Shown here: piece by piece, positions 33,546 to 43,800 of the stretch
Layout: the number at the start of each line of letters is the position of its first letter
Numbering within the stretch: position 1 is the first letter of the stretch
From: Proteles cristata cristata
Lineage: Eukaryota > Chordata > Mammalia > Carnivora > Hyaenidae
Reading direction: 5' to 3'
Assembly (NCBI GenBank): GCA_017311185.1
Contig: JAESUZ010005114.1
Location: 214,501 to 278,500 of the forward strand
Length of the DNA: 64,000 bases
Notes under the pieces: generated by a model
What the model was told of the DNA's origin: nothing
The model's database searches: none
What the model saw: the letters and a program-made list of their open reading frames with translations, nothing else
Position numbers and translations under genes: made by a program

Positions 33546-33851
33546 ATTTTCATCCCATTTTAAATGTAGTCTCACCTGCAGCCAGTAAGCACCAGGTGGA
33601 CCTAAACTGATATAATTGGACTTTAAAGTCTGTGTGTTTATATGGCATATAAATAAGAAAACATAATGTTAATAATAACAGCACATTTTTAAATGACAAC
33701 TAAATTTGTACAAGACAAGGATTTTAATTTTCTTTAGTATGGCTTTGTAATTGTTATCTTATTTGATGCAGCTGAGAAAATAATAGGTGTTTAAGGAATT
33801 TGAGATTCAGATGGTGTAAGATTTATTCTATTTAAAAAAGATTAATTCTAT

Positions 33852-34055
33852 TAAAAAAATTTAAAAAAAGTTTCATTTATCTTTGAGAAAGTGAGGGGTT
33901 AGGGCAGAGAGAGAGGGAGACACAGAATCTGAAGCAGGATCCAGGCTCTGAGCTGTCAGCATAGAGCCTGATGCGAGGCTCGAAGTCACAAGCTGTGAGA
34001 TCATGATCTGAGCTGAAGTTGGACGTGTAACCGACTGAGCCCCACAGATGCCCCC
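33852..34055 (-). repeat. CAN SINE, antisense, diverged
   Basis: The tail side is AAAAAAATTTAAAAAAAG. The body has GGATCCAGGCTCTGAGCTGTC and the head end is CCGACTGAGCCCCACAGATGC. B-box CpGs are mostly decayed. No clean target duplication was found. Confidence 0.94.
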
Positions 34056-34534
34056 AGTGTGAGGTTAATTCTACAAATAAAACCATAGGATCCAAAAGCA
34101 AGTCATCTGAATTTTGCATTGCTATTTCTGCACTTCCTTTATCCTACTACTTACCCTTGAGGCATTTCATTTGACAGAGGAAAGAGAAGGAAAGGAAGGT
34201 AGGGAAAACTTCAGACTTTATAGTATATTGGTAATGGTTCTTCCTATAAGCAAACTTGGTTTTTGACTCAGTAACTACTATTCATGGCGCCATATTGCCT
34301 GCATTTCCGGGTTAAGAATGTCATCAATTCTATTTCCTCATAGCCCGCATTTCCTTGTAAGAGTTATTTTTACTTCTTTTCATTTTGGGATGAAAACATA
34401 TCACTTCCTTTGCATAGTGTAAGAGGACTTGAGGAAACTATATAAGTTGTCAAAAAGTATATAAGTAGAGTGTGCTTCTCATTGGAGAATTAAAGCTTTC
34501 ATTTTATGTCAACAGCTCTCTGCTGTTTTTGAGA

Positions 34535-34630
34535 ATCATGGTCACCTTGAGGACAGGGGCTATGGTTTCTTGCTCATAGTATCCTCAACCCTGAGCAGAG
34601 TGGCCAGTGGTCAGTAGCAGACCCAGATGT
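34535..34630 (+). repeat. L2 LINE 3' end relic
   Basis: CACCTTGAGGACAGGGGCTAT, TCTTGCTCATAGTATCCTC and AACCCTGAGCAGAGTGGCC follow the L2 3'-end phrase CTTGAGGGCAGGGACTGTG, TCTTTGTATCCCCAGC and CCTAGCACAGTGCCTGGC. Confidence 0.6.
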
Positions 34631-34856
34631 GTGTGAATTTGAACTACAGCCTACCTGAGGAGAATTGCCCAGTCTAAATTTTTATATAAGTCAATACTGA
34701 GAAATGAGGTTGGATATCAAACCAACATTAGAGAACCGTGGACATTAGATTCATGTTCTGATCTCCTGAGGCTTAGAAACAGCAGACCATGTTTTAAATA
34801 GATGTTTAGTGCTTACAAATGGTTGAGATATATATATAATCAAATATGTAACCTTA

Positions 34857-35047
34857 GGGGCGCCTGGGTGGCTCAGTCAGTTAAGCTTCTGATTCTTGAT
34901 TTTGGCTCAGGTCATGATCTTATGGTTCATGCGAACAAGACCCATGTTGGATTCTGCACTGACAGCATGGAGCCTGCTTAGGATTCTCTCTCCTTTTCTC
35001 TCTACTCATTCCTCTAAATTAATTAATTAATAAACAAATTTAAAAAT
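34857..35047 (+). repeat. CAN SINE, older CTTGATTT type
   Basis: Head GGGGCGCCTGGGTGGCTCAG, then GATTCTTGATTTTGGCTCAGG, which is the older variant with a CTTGATTT insertion in the tRNA part, and a shortened body (GCATGGAGCCTGCTTAGGA). The tail is an AATTAATTAATTAATAAAC run. Confidence 0.95.
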
Positions 35048-37269
35048 ATCTAGGTGATCTCAGTGTAACTGAAGTAGTCCTAAATTAAGTTTGAAGGGAT
35101 ATTCTTTCTTTTCATCTCTTCTCAAAACAGCCATGAAAGCTACTCTTTATCTGCTGTCTCTTCTGGAATTAAAATTCATGCCATCTAACTGGGACCTGGC
35201 AGCTGTAAATTAGAAAACATCTGTTCTTTTCCTCTCCACAAGTTGATTTTTTCAAAAGATGGGAAAATTCTGAATACTTGCTGGAGATGTTTTGCATTTA
35301 AGTAGTTGCCAGTCTTCGATAACTTTGGGTAATGGTATTTGTCGTGGAAAAGTATTACATGTGCAGAGAGAGGCCCCTATGATTGTAGAGCAGTAAGGCC
35401 AAATCGAACACCTCAGAAACAATGCACTAATCAGCAAAAGGTGGATTGGGAAGGAAGACGAGCATGAGATGTGCTTGCAGATAGATGACACACTCACAAC
35501 CGCAAATGTGGCAAATGCATCCTGGGTTAGAGGACGTGATGGGGGAGAGTTACCACCAGCAGAATGACGGATATTTCCTGTATGGAACTGAGTAAATATG
35601 AAGCCGTTGAGTTAGTTGTTTTATATATTCTTATCCCTTCATTTTCTTAATTCTAAATACAGATGGTTGTCTGTATACCCTCACACCACTCTCAAAAGAA
35701 ATAAGAATTTATTGCTTTTTTTGAATGTTTATACATCCTTTCTATCTTCTCTGGGGAGATGTTCATTTACCAAGCAACCTAAATGGTGTGTAGTGCTATT
35801 TACTATTGATGAAAATAATAGTGACAAGGCCAAAGAGTTTGTTTATGACAGGAGGTGGGATATGTACAGTGGAAGATTCACTGCCCCTCGTAAGTTAGGT
35901 CAAACAGAGCCAAGGTTTTTTTTTCAATTTTAAATATTAAAATTATGAGAATTATTTAATTTGAAGAAGCGTGACTTTGTAAGTACAATTCCTACACCAG
36001 ATGCAAAACTCCTCGCCTTCACCAGTGATCTGAGCAGTGCCCAGTGCGTGTGGAATTATCACCTGGAGAAGCAGATTCAGTCATTTTTCGACTTTGATCT
36101 ATCAATTTCACTAAGCTCTGTAGCAGAGAGAATACAAAATAATATTTTAAGGAAATTTGATTCTTGTGGCTGTTGTGCTTCCTTATACATAAATTACCCT
36201 TAAACCGCAGTGGTTATTGAAATAAAAAAATCCATTTCTCTTCCATTGACAGTTCCTTTGGGGGGCAGGGAGGTTTCCTTCACCGAGTTGGATAAGCGAA
36301 ATTGACTGTGACACCAATGTGATTATTACAGTCGTGCTTTTTATTTTTAATATTTTCCTCTTGACAGATTTATTTCTTTTCAAATCAGAAATATTTCTTC
36401 TTAGGAAAGAATATATAGCCCCCTTATATTTTCTGATACTGAAAATTACCAGATGCCAAGCTGTGAACATAAGGAAATTGAAGACCTTTGATGGTGACCT
36501 TAAGAACCACAAAGGTGGAGAATTGTGATATAGTGGTTTAGGCAATTTCATTGTAGCTGCTTGGCTCGTGAAAAATGAGAAATAGGTTTTCTATTACTAA
36601 ATATAATGAATTTCCTTTCTACCCTGTCACAAATTGTCAAACTTCATTAAATGGAAGAAAGATCTGGACCAAACATTTATAGAGGGGTGGTATGAACATC
36701 CATGTTTTATGGTGGATAAAAGCTATATAATTTTAGATAACTATTTGATCTCAGCCTGAAATTTTAAACTAAGGAAGTTAGTCAATGACATCATACTGGA
36801 CACATGTTGACCTATAAATAGAATATCTGAAAATGCCCTACACTAACATTACAGATGCATATATTATGTCACAAATATTAAATATTACACTGAGGCAGTT
36901 CCCCAAAGATGTTAATCATTTTCCAGGCAACCACAAGGGTATTATTGAGTACCCATCATGAAACAACACGGGCAATTTCATGGGTAACTACATAAGATCC
37001 AATGATCTGTAATACTGTAAAGGAGGAAGAAATGACAATGTTAAGTACTCGGTCACCAGATGATATGTGGCATTTTACTTAAAGGTCAATAACATCAGTG
37101 AGTTCAATTATTTGTATCAGCATCTTTGTGTTCCATATGCTCTAAAGGTTTGCAAATTAGCCTTAGTGAAAATCAGCCTTCATAGTTACTTTTGGCCCCT
37201 TCATACTTTCAAAATATTACATTTTGTTGTTAACTTTCCATCTCTTGGGTGATCACCTCCTAAGAGGGA
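35048..37269. other. Unique AT-rich sequence, no gene seen
   Basis: About 2.2 kb without a recognised transposon. A plus-strand frame open for 105 codons (35616-35933) has a hydrophobic start but no family I recognise. Base composition and short neighbouring frames give no support for an exon. Confidence 0.45.
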
Positions 37270-37450
37270 GAGAGTGGTACTGGAGTTAGGTGACCCCATT
37301 CCCGTCCCTGGTCTGTCTGTGACTGCCTTGCCAGGATTCCTCCTGTGAAACATATGGGAAGGACAGGGCCTTTTTCTTACTTGAAGGGCAAATGAAATCT
37401 TGACAAGCACGCTCCACAAGCCTCCTAGCACATAAGAAACATTTACACAT
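37270..37450 (-). repeat. MIR relic, antisense
   Basis: TGGAGTTAGGTGACCCC, TCTGTCTGTGACTGCC, GAAACATATGGGAAGG and TCCTAGCACATAAGAAACA follow the antisense MIR order, ending in the equivalent of GGCACATAGTAAGCGC. The CTCATCTGTAAAATGGG word is badly worn. Confidence 0.5.
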
Positions 37451-38004
37451 CTGATGGGTATAGACACATTTAGACTGAAATCAGAAGGAATAGAAGAATT
37501 TTACCCCAACAGTATTGAAAAGCAGATTTAATAGAGCAGTTCAGATAACCAGTAATTCTCAGAAAATGATAACACAGAAGACTATTGTTACTCTTGGACA
37601 AATAACAACAAATAACAACCAAGCAGTGCTTGGTTCTATGGTAGTCACAAGAGTCCGGGAAGAAAGAAATTAACGATGTCTCCCCAGCTATGAGTTACAC
37701 CATGGAGGTCACATGTAACACAAGTATGTAAGCATATACTTTCCTAAAAGTAGATAGTAACAAGTCTAGAGAAAATGTCAAGTTGGCTCCATGTGTAAAG
37801 GCTCTGAAAGAGAAGACAGTCTATGAGACAAAGAAAGAGCAAGAGTGAGAGCGAGAGAGAGAGAGAGGGAAAAAGACATAGGAAAGTTATAAACATTGAA
37901 ATGTTAGCATACATACAACACAAGTGAGTGGGACATAAGGGAGGGGTGTCCAAAGACATCAACAAGGCAACAGAAGGACATTTATCTTGTACAGACTTTA
38001 AAAA
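37451..38004. other. Unique sequence with a (GA)n-like tract
   Basis: No gene is seen. A GAGAGCGAGAGAGAGAGAG purine run lies at about 37845-37868. Confidence 0.45.
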
Positions 38005-38150
38005 GGTGTATTTCATAAACACTGTTTCATCTGATCCACAAAATTTTCAACATTTTACAGACAAGATCACAGAGATTCCGAGAAGCCTGGAATCACTCCA
38101 AGGCTTGCAGCAGAGCCACAGATAGAATAAACTGCCACGCGTTCATCTGC
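38005..38150 (+). repeat. MIR relic
   Basis: TTCATCTGATCCACAAAATT, ACATTTTACAGACAAGATC, GAGATTCCGAGAAGCC and ATCACTCCAAGGCTTGC match the ordered MIR words from CTCATTTAATCCTC to CTTGCCCAAGGTCAC. Confidence 0.5.
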
Positions 38151-38442
38151 CTCCACACCCAATAGCTCCCAATGTGTTATCTTCAAATTAAAAACAGAAG
38201 GTATACAGAGGGGCACAAAATTAAAAATACTATCCAAATTTTTATATTAATATATCCAGTCCCACCATCCATATATTTAAGTGTCCAGTAAGTTCTAGAA
38301 GTTGTGATTGTCAATTAGCAGCAATCTCAGGAGCTGGATCCAATTTCAGGATTTGGGTACCGGCATTGAGGATTTTTATGAGTCTTTCAGTACCAATCAT
38401 AGAGGCAACTACTTAGTATTTAAAAATTTTTGTACTTTAAAA

Positions 38443-38503
38443 GTTTTTTTTTTTGCAAATAGTTTATTGTCAAATTAGTTTCCACATAACACCCAGTGCT
38501 CAT
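38443..38503 (-). repeat. Felid-type L1 3' end fragment, antisense
   Basis: TTTTTGCAAATAGTTTATTG, TCAAATTAGTTTCCACATA and ACACCCAGTGCTCAT match the antisense 3' terminus of the cat-family L1 as I remember it. The rest of that element is absent downstream, so it is a very short, heavily 5'-truncated insertion. Confidence 0.7.
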
Positions 38504-39382
38504 TTATTGTTTATCCTTCTCTCCTACTGGGTACTGGAACATTCTCCCTGAATGAGAGCCTCAGACAAAGGGCCCTGAGGTTCATGACCCTAATTCGCCC
38601 TAATTCTCATTCCTAACTTGCCTACCCCACTTTACTGAGGGCTCATTTTTAACCCCCTGGCAACCCTTTGCTTGTCTTTGATGTCTGCCTTCATAGAAAG
38701 AGGTTGGAGGTGTTTCCTCTTCTTCCATGTGTGAAAAACGTTTGAGAAGGGTTGTCATCCTTCATTCAATGGTTGGTAGAATGGCCTGTGAAGTCCACTG
38801 GTCTTGGGCGTTTCTTTACGTGATGTTTCTGATAATGATTCAACCTCCGTATGTGTTATTGGTCTGCTCAGGTTTTCCATGATCCGGTCCTGGTATTTTG
38901 CATTTGTTGGTGTCGTACAGGAATGTACCCCTTTCTTCCAGGTGGTCCCGCTGACTGGCATGTACTTTGTCATAATAGTCTCTTGTGACCCTCTGTGTCC
39001 AGGCCGTGCCGGCTGTCATGTCTTCTCTTTCATTTATGATCATGTTCATCTGAGTTCCTTTTCTTTCTTTCTTGGTAAGTCAAGCTACAGGTTTGTCAAG
39101 TGCACTTATTTTTTCAAAAATCCAACTCAGGTTCATTAATATTTTCTGATTTCCTAGGTTCTGTTTCATTTATTTCTTCTTTGGTGTTTGTTTTTCCCTT
39201 CCTTTTGCCAATTCTTTCTTTCTTTGTTCCTCTTTTACAAGCTCATTAGGTATCCAGTTATATCGTTTACTTCAGATCTTTTTTTTTCTTCTTAATGTAG
39301 GTGTTTATGACCATAAACGTCTCTCTTCCAGCCACCGTTGCTGCCCCCCATAACTTTGTTACACTTTGTTTTTATTGTCATT

Positions 39383-39400
39383 TATTTCAACACATTTTTT
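39383..39400. repeat. Target-site duplication, left
   Basis: TATTTCAACACATTTTTT, repeated exactly at 39615-39632. The L1 text resumes directly after the second copy. Confidence 0.95.
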
Positions 39401-39614
39401 TAAATGTTTTATTTATTTCTAGGAGAGATAGAGAGAGACAGTGTGAGCAGGGGAGGGTCAGAGAGAGGGAGGGAGATACAGCCTCTGAAACAGGCTCCAG
39501 GCTCTGAGCTGGCAGTCAGCACAGAGCCCGACGTGGGGCTCGAACCCATGAACCGCGAGATCATGACCTAAGCGAAAGTCGGACACCCAACTGACTAAGC
39601 CACCCAGGCGCCCC
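39401..39614 (-). repeat. Young-type CAN SINE in L1, perfect 18-bp TSD
   Basis: CTAGGAGAGATAGAGAGAGAC, GAGCTGGCAGTCAGCACAG, GACCTAAGCGAAAGTCGGAC and CTGACTAAGCCACCCAGGCG show the same variant set as the copies at 18711 and 33322. Excising it with one target copy restores continuous L1 sequence. Confidence 0.98.
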
Positions 39615-40874
39615 TATTTCAACACATTTTTTGATTCTGCTTTTAATTTCTCCTTTGAACCATTGGTTATTCAGGAGTGTGTTGTTTAACTTCTATATAC
39701 TTGTAAATTTTACAGTTTTCCTTCAGTTACTGATTTCTAGTTTCATACTGTTGTGATCAGAAAAGATGCTTGATATGATTTCTAGTTAAATATTATTAAA
39801 TAATAAGATTGATCATTAAATAATGAGATAATCTTGTTTGTGGTCTAACATATCATCTCTCCTGGCACATGAGAAGAATATGAATCCTGCTGCAGTTAGA
39901 TGAAGTATTCTATATCTGCTAGTTAGCTCCATTTGGCCTAAGTATAGTTCACATTCAAAATCTCCTTATTGGTTTTTTTTTTTTTTTTTTGGTCTGGATG
40001 ACCTACCCTTTGTTGAAAGTCGGGTGTTAAAGTTGCCTACTATTATTTTATTGTCCTATTTCTCATTTTAGACTTGCTATTATTTGCTTACTACATTTAG
40101 GTGCTTCGCATTGGGTGCATATCTAATTGTTCTATTCTCCTGATGAATTGACACTTTCATTTTTATATAATGACCTTGTTTGTCTCTGGTTACAGCTCTT
40201 AAAGTCTATTTGCTCTGGTATAAGTATAAATACTTCTGTTCTATTTTGGCTTCTGCTTGCATGCGGTATCTTTTTCTATCCCTTCACTTGAAGCTGAAGT
40301 GACTCTCTCTCATAGGCAGCATACAGTTGGGTCTTGATTTTATCCATTCGGCTACTCTGCCTTTTGAGTGAAGAATTTAATCCATTTACATGTAAAATAA
40401 TTATTGATAGGTAAGGAATTACTAATGCCATCTCACTGGTGTCTGGCTCTTCTGGAAGTAGTTCCTTTACTCCTTTCTTCTTCTCTCACTCTTCGCTTTG
40501 TGATTTGAGGACTTTCCACAGTGCTGTGTTTTGGCTCCTTTCTATCTTTTGCACATCTACTTTACCTTTTCCTTTGTGGTGGCCATGAGGCTTACATAAA
40601 GCATCTTATAGAGATACCAGTCTATTTTAAACTGGTAAAAACTTTGACTGAATACAAAAATGTGACTCTGTTAGGCCCCATGCCTTTTATGTTTTTATCA
40701 CACATTTTACATTTTTTATATTGCACATCTATTAAAATTATTGTAGTGAAAGTTGTTTTTACTACTCTTATCCTTTAACTTTTGCACTAGAGATAAGTGG
40801 TTAAGATGCCACCATTGAACAGTATCAGAGTATTGTGAATTTGCAATGTCCTTACTTTACCAGTGTGTTGTATA

Positions 40875-41085
40875 CATTTTTTAAGATGTATTTATTTTTG
40901 AGAGAGATAGAGGCAGAGAATAAGCAGGAGAGGGTCAGAGAGAGAGGGAGACACAGAATCCAAAGCAGGTTCCAGGCTCCAAGCTGTCAGCACAGAGCCT
41001 GATACAGGGCTTGAACCCATAAACCATGAGATCGTGACCTGAGCCAAAGTCGGATGCTTAACCAACTGAGCCATCCAGGCGCCCC
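40875..41085 (-). repeat. CAN SINE in L1, 15-bp TSD with one mismatch
   Basis: The ordinary form (AAGCTGTCAGCACAGAGCC), head end CCAACTGAGCCATCCAGGCG. Flanks CCAGTGTGTTGTATA (40860-40874) and CCAGTGTATTGTATA (41088-41102) differ at one base. Confidence 0.96.
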
Positions 41086-42234
41086 TTCCAGTGTATTGTA
41101 TATTTAACATGTTTTCATGTCCTTGATTAGCATCCTTTGATTTCAGCCTGATGAGCCCCTTGCAGCATTTCCAGTAAGGCAGGTCTCTAGATGAACTCGC
41201 TCAGCTTCCATTTGTCTGAGAAAGACTTTCTGTCTTCTTCATTTTGAAGTATAACTTTGCCAAGTAAAGTACTCTTGGTTGGCAGCTGTTTGTTTGTTTT
41301 GAAACTTTGAATACATCATCCCCCTGCCTCCCACCGGCAAAATGTCTATTGAGAAATCTGCTGCTAGCCTAGGGGGTTTCCCTCATATGTGAGAAATTTA
41401 TTTTTCTCTTGCTGCCCTTAAAATCTTTTTTCTCTTTGAATTTGGACAACTGTATTATATATTTTTAAAATATACTTATTTCTTTAAGTAAGCTTTCTGT
41501 CTCTTTCTCCCTCATTTCTTCTTCTCAACTCTCACAATGTGTAGGCTGTTTCTTTCAATAGCATCCGTAGACTTTCTTCACTTTCTTCGTTTTGCTCCTC
41601 TGACTGGATAGTGTCCAGTGAGCTGCCTTTGAGTTCCCTGTCCTCTCCTCGGCTCGGCCACACCTGAAGTTCTCTACCAAACTCTTCTTGTCCGTCACCA
41701 CATCCCTTGTTTCTGGGGCTTGCATCAGGTTCCTCCTCCAGCTTTGTCAAAGTTAGGTGGTGCCACTGTCCTGCCCAGTGCCTCAGCCGGTGTGGGATGT
41801 GCCCCACAATGCAGCTTCCTGGTCATACTGCCACTTTTTTCTTTGAATATTTCTCTGCAACCTTCCCTGTCATCTCTCCTTCTGGCACCGCCATTACACT
41901 ATGTGGCTGTGCTCACCGTGGTCTACCTGTTGCTGAGGCTCCATCCACATTCCTCTCTTATCTTTGGATTTTATACCAAATGACCTATCTTCAAGTTTAC
42001 TGATTCTTTTTTCTTAACTTAAATCTATGTATCAGTCCCTTCGTGAATTTTTCAATTCAGTCACCGTGCTTTTGAAATCTAGTATTTCCATTTGGTCTGG
42101 TTTTTTATACAGTTTATATCTCCTTATATTGATATTCTCCATTTGATTATCATCAGCTGTGCCATACATTTCTTTTTAATTTTTTTAAGCATGGTCTCTT
42201 AAATTATTGGAACATATTTATAAGCTCTTTTTGG

Positions 42235-42459
42235 TTTTTTTTCAAATTTTTAATGTTTTTATTTATTTTTGAGAGAGAGAGAGAGAGAGACCTGAGCAGG
42301 GGAGGGTCAGAGAGAGAGAGAGAGATACAGAATCCGAAGTAGGCTCCAGGCTCTGAGCTGTTAGCACAGAGCTCAATGTGGGGCTCAAACCCACTAACTG
42401 TGAGATTATGACCTGAGCCGAAGTTGGATGCTTAACTGACTGAGCCACCTAGGTGCCTC
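42235..42459 (-). repeat. CAN SINE in L1, perfect 16-bp TSD
   Basis: Flanks TATAAGCTCTTTTTGG at 42219-42234 and 42460-42475 are identical, but the SINE body is more diverged (GAGCTGTTAGCACAGAGCTC, CAATGTGGGGCTCAAACCC) and lacks the young-type variants. It contains (GA)n runs at about 42272-42290 and 42309-42324. Confidence 0.96.
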
Positions 42460-42480
42460 TATAAGCTCTTTTTGGAAGTC

Positions 42481-43225
42481 TTTGTCTCTTAAATCTGGAG
42501 TCGGGTCTTTGACCCGGGCAGCGTGTGTCAGCCCTCTTCCATGTCTAGGTTATGCTCTTCTGTTGAGTGAAAACTTGATGTTTTAGAGAAGATATTGTAG
42601 GGACATTGGGTACGGACCCTCCTCCCCCTTCTGTGGACCTTGTAACATGGACACCTGTAAACGAAAACTCTTGCTTATTCAAATACATCGATGGATATAA
42701 AGACATACGGATGTTTATGTAAAAAGCAAACATCTATGAAGTTCACATCATGTTTTCCTCTGCCATTTAAAATCAGATAAGAGGTAAATATTGAAATCTG
42801 TGTGAGTACAGATCCCGCCTAAGAATTCATATTCTGTGTGTCAGACACGGCCATTAATGTTTTTCAAAGTGAACTCAGAATAGTATTAAATGATGAAAGA
42901 GCTGAGTTTTCGAGCATCAACAAAGCATTTGTTCATCATAGAATTTCGAATTCAAGAATAATTAGTGCTGATTATATATCCTGATAAAGAAAAGGACAAA
43001 GATTCGTTATAGTGTAAACGTTTCTCAGAGCCACTATGAAGGTAAAAAATCAGGGGAAAAATAGTATCTGGAGATATTCAGACTTCATTGTTTCTTAGTT
43101 TCATAAAAAATAAGCTATCTCTGAACACTAAGCTAAAATCACCAAGACATTATGATTGGTAAAATGGCATACGCTTCAAATAGCTTGAAAAGCTAGTATT
43201 CTAAGAATTTTCTCTTATCCACAGG
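42481..43225. other. Unique sequence, no gene seen
   Basis: AT-rich single-copy DNA between the L1 and the first of a group of CTCF-like motifs. Confidence 0.45.
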
Positions 43226-43237
43226 GCCCTCTAGTGG
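43226..43237 (-). promoter_or_regulatory. CTCF-like motif, minus orientation
   Basis: GCCCTCTAGTGG on the plus strand reads CCACTAGAGGGC on the minus strand, fitting the CTCF core CCASYAGRKGGC at each position. The next bases (CCTG) are neutral. Confidence 0.5.
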
Positions 43238-43800
43238 AAGAAAGGGCACCAAACCTGAATCTGCTGGAAAATCAGGCCTTAGAAACCCCATTTTATTTCC
43301 CATGAATATAAAATCTGGGCTTAGGACACCTCTCTAGAAGAAACCAGCTTCTGGTGCATCCATTTCCTCATCAACAGTGTACTTGCTTAGGGAAAAGAAA
43401 AAACGATGCCAATTTAGGTAAAATATACAAAAACTGATGTAATTTAGAGTAAGAGATACTGTTTCCATAGCAGGTAAACATATAATGACGACAATTTGCA
43501 GTTTTCAGGGGGAAGTCTTTAAGTTGTAAGCTGTCTGTTGCTGAGTAATTTTGTTGTGTTTTTAAGACAGGGTTAATAATATCATTGAGAGTATACAAAT
43601 CACCTCTCCTACGTCACTGACTCATAAATATTCTGACTCTTTTAAGATTATCAAATATTTGATTTTTTGCCAAAATTTTTTCTCTTATTTTTTTCCATGT
43701 CTTTGTTTTTAACCTTTTATTGTGGAAAACTTACAACATGTACAACATTCCATATACTCATTAACCGACTTCAAGAATGGCCAAGTCATCCACTCCATCA
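43238..43800. other. Unique sequence with a possible ancient repeat
   Basis: TTTATTGTGGAAAACTTACAAC (43716 onward) with AACATGTACAACATTCCATA and TTAACCGACTTCAAGAATGG resembles a widespread old mammalian interspersed repeat whose family I cannot name with confidence. The rest is unique. Confidence 0.35.

Larger units (their letters stand above)
38755..42480 (-). repeat. Long LINE-1 segment, antisense, broken by three SINEs
   Basis: On the plus strand the text follows antisense L1 from the ORF2 reverse-transcriptase region toward the 5' end. Landmarks in order are GGTCTTGGGCGTTTC (38800), TTTTCAAAAATCCAACTC (39112), AACCATTGGTTATTCAGGAG (39658), CATTTACATGTAAAATAATTATTG (40383-40406), GAGGCTTACATAAAGCATC (40585) and GTAAGGCAGGTCTCTAGATG (41176). 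The 41180-42230 part corresponds to the ORF1/5' side. Stops and indels are frequent, so it codes for nothing. It is an old element, and the orientation puts its 5' end near 42480. SINEs interrupt it at 39401, 40875 and 42235. Confidence 0.88.

Noticed and set aside
40521..40778. A hydrophobic 85-codon frame resembling a membrane protein
   Set aside because: It lies in antisense L1 sequence (around GAGGCTTACATAAAGCATC) and reflects the T-rich complementary strand.
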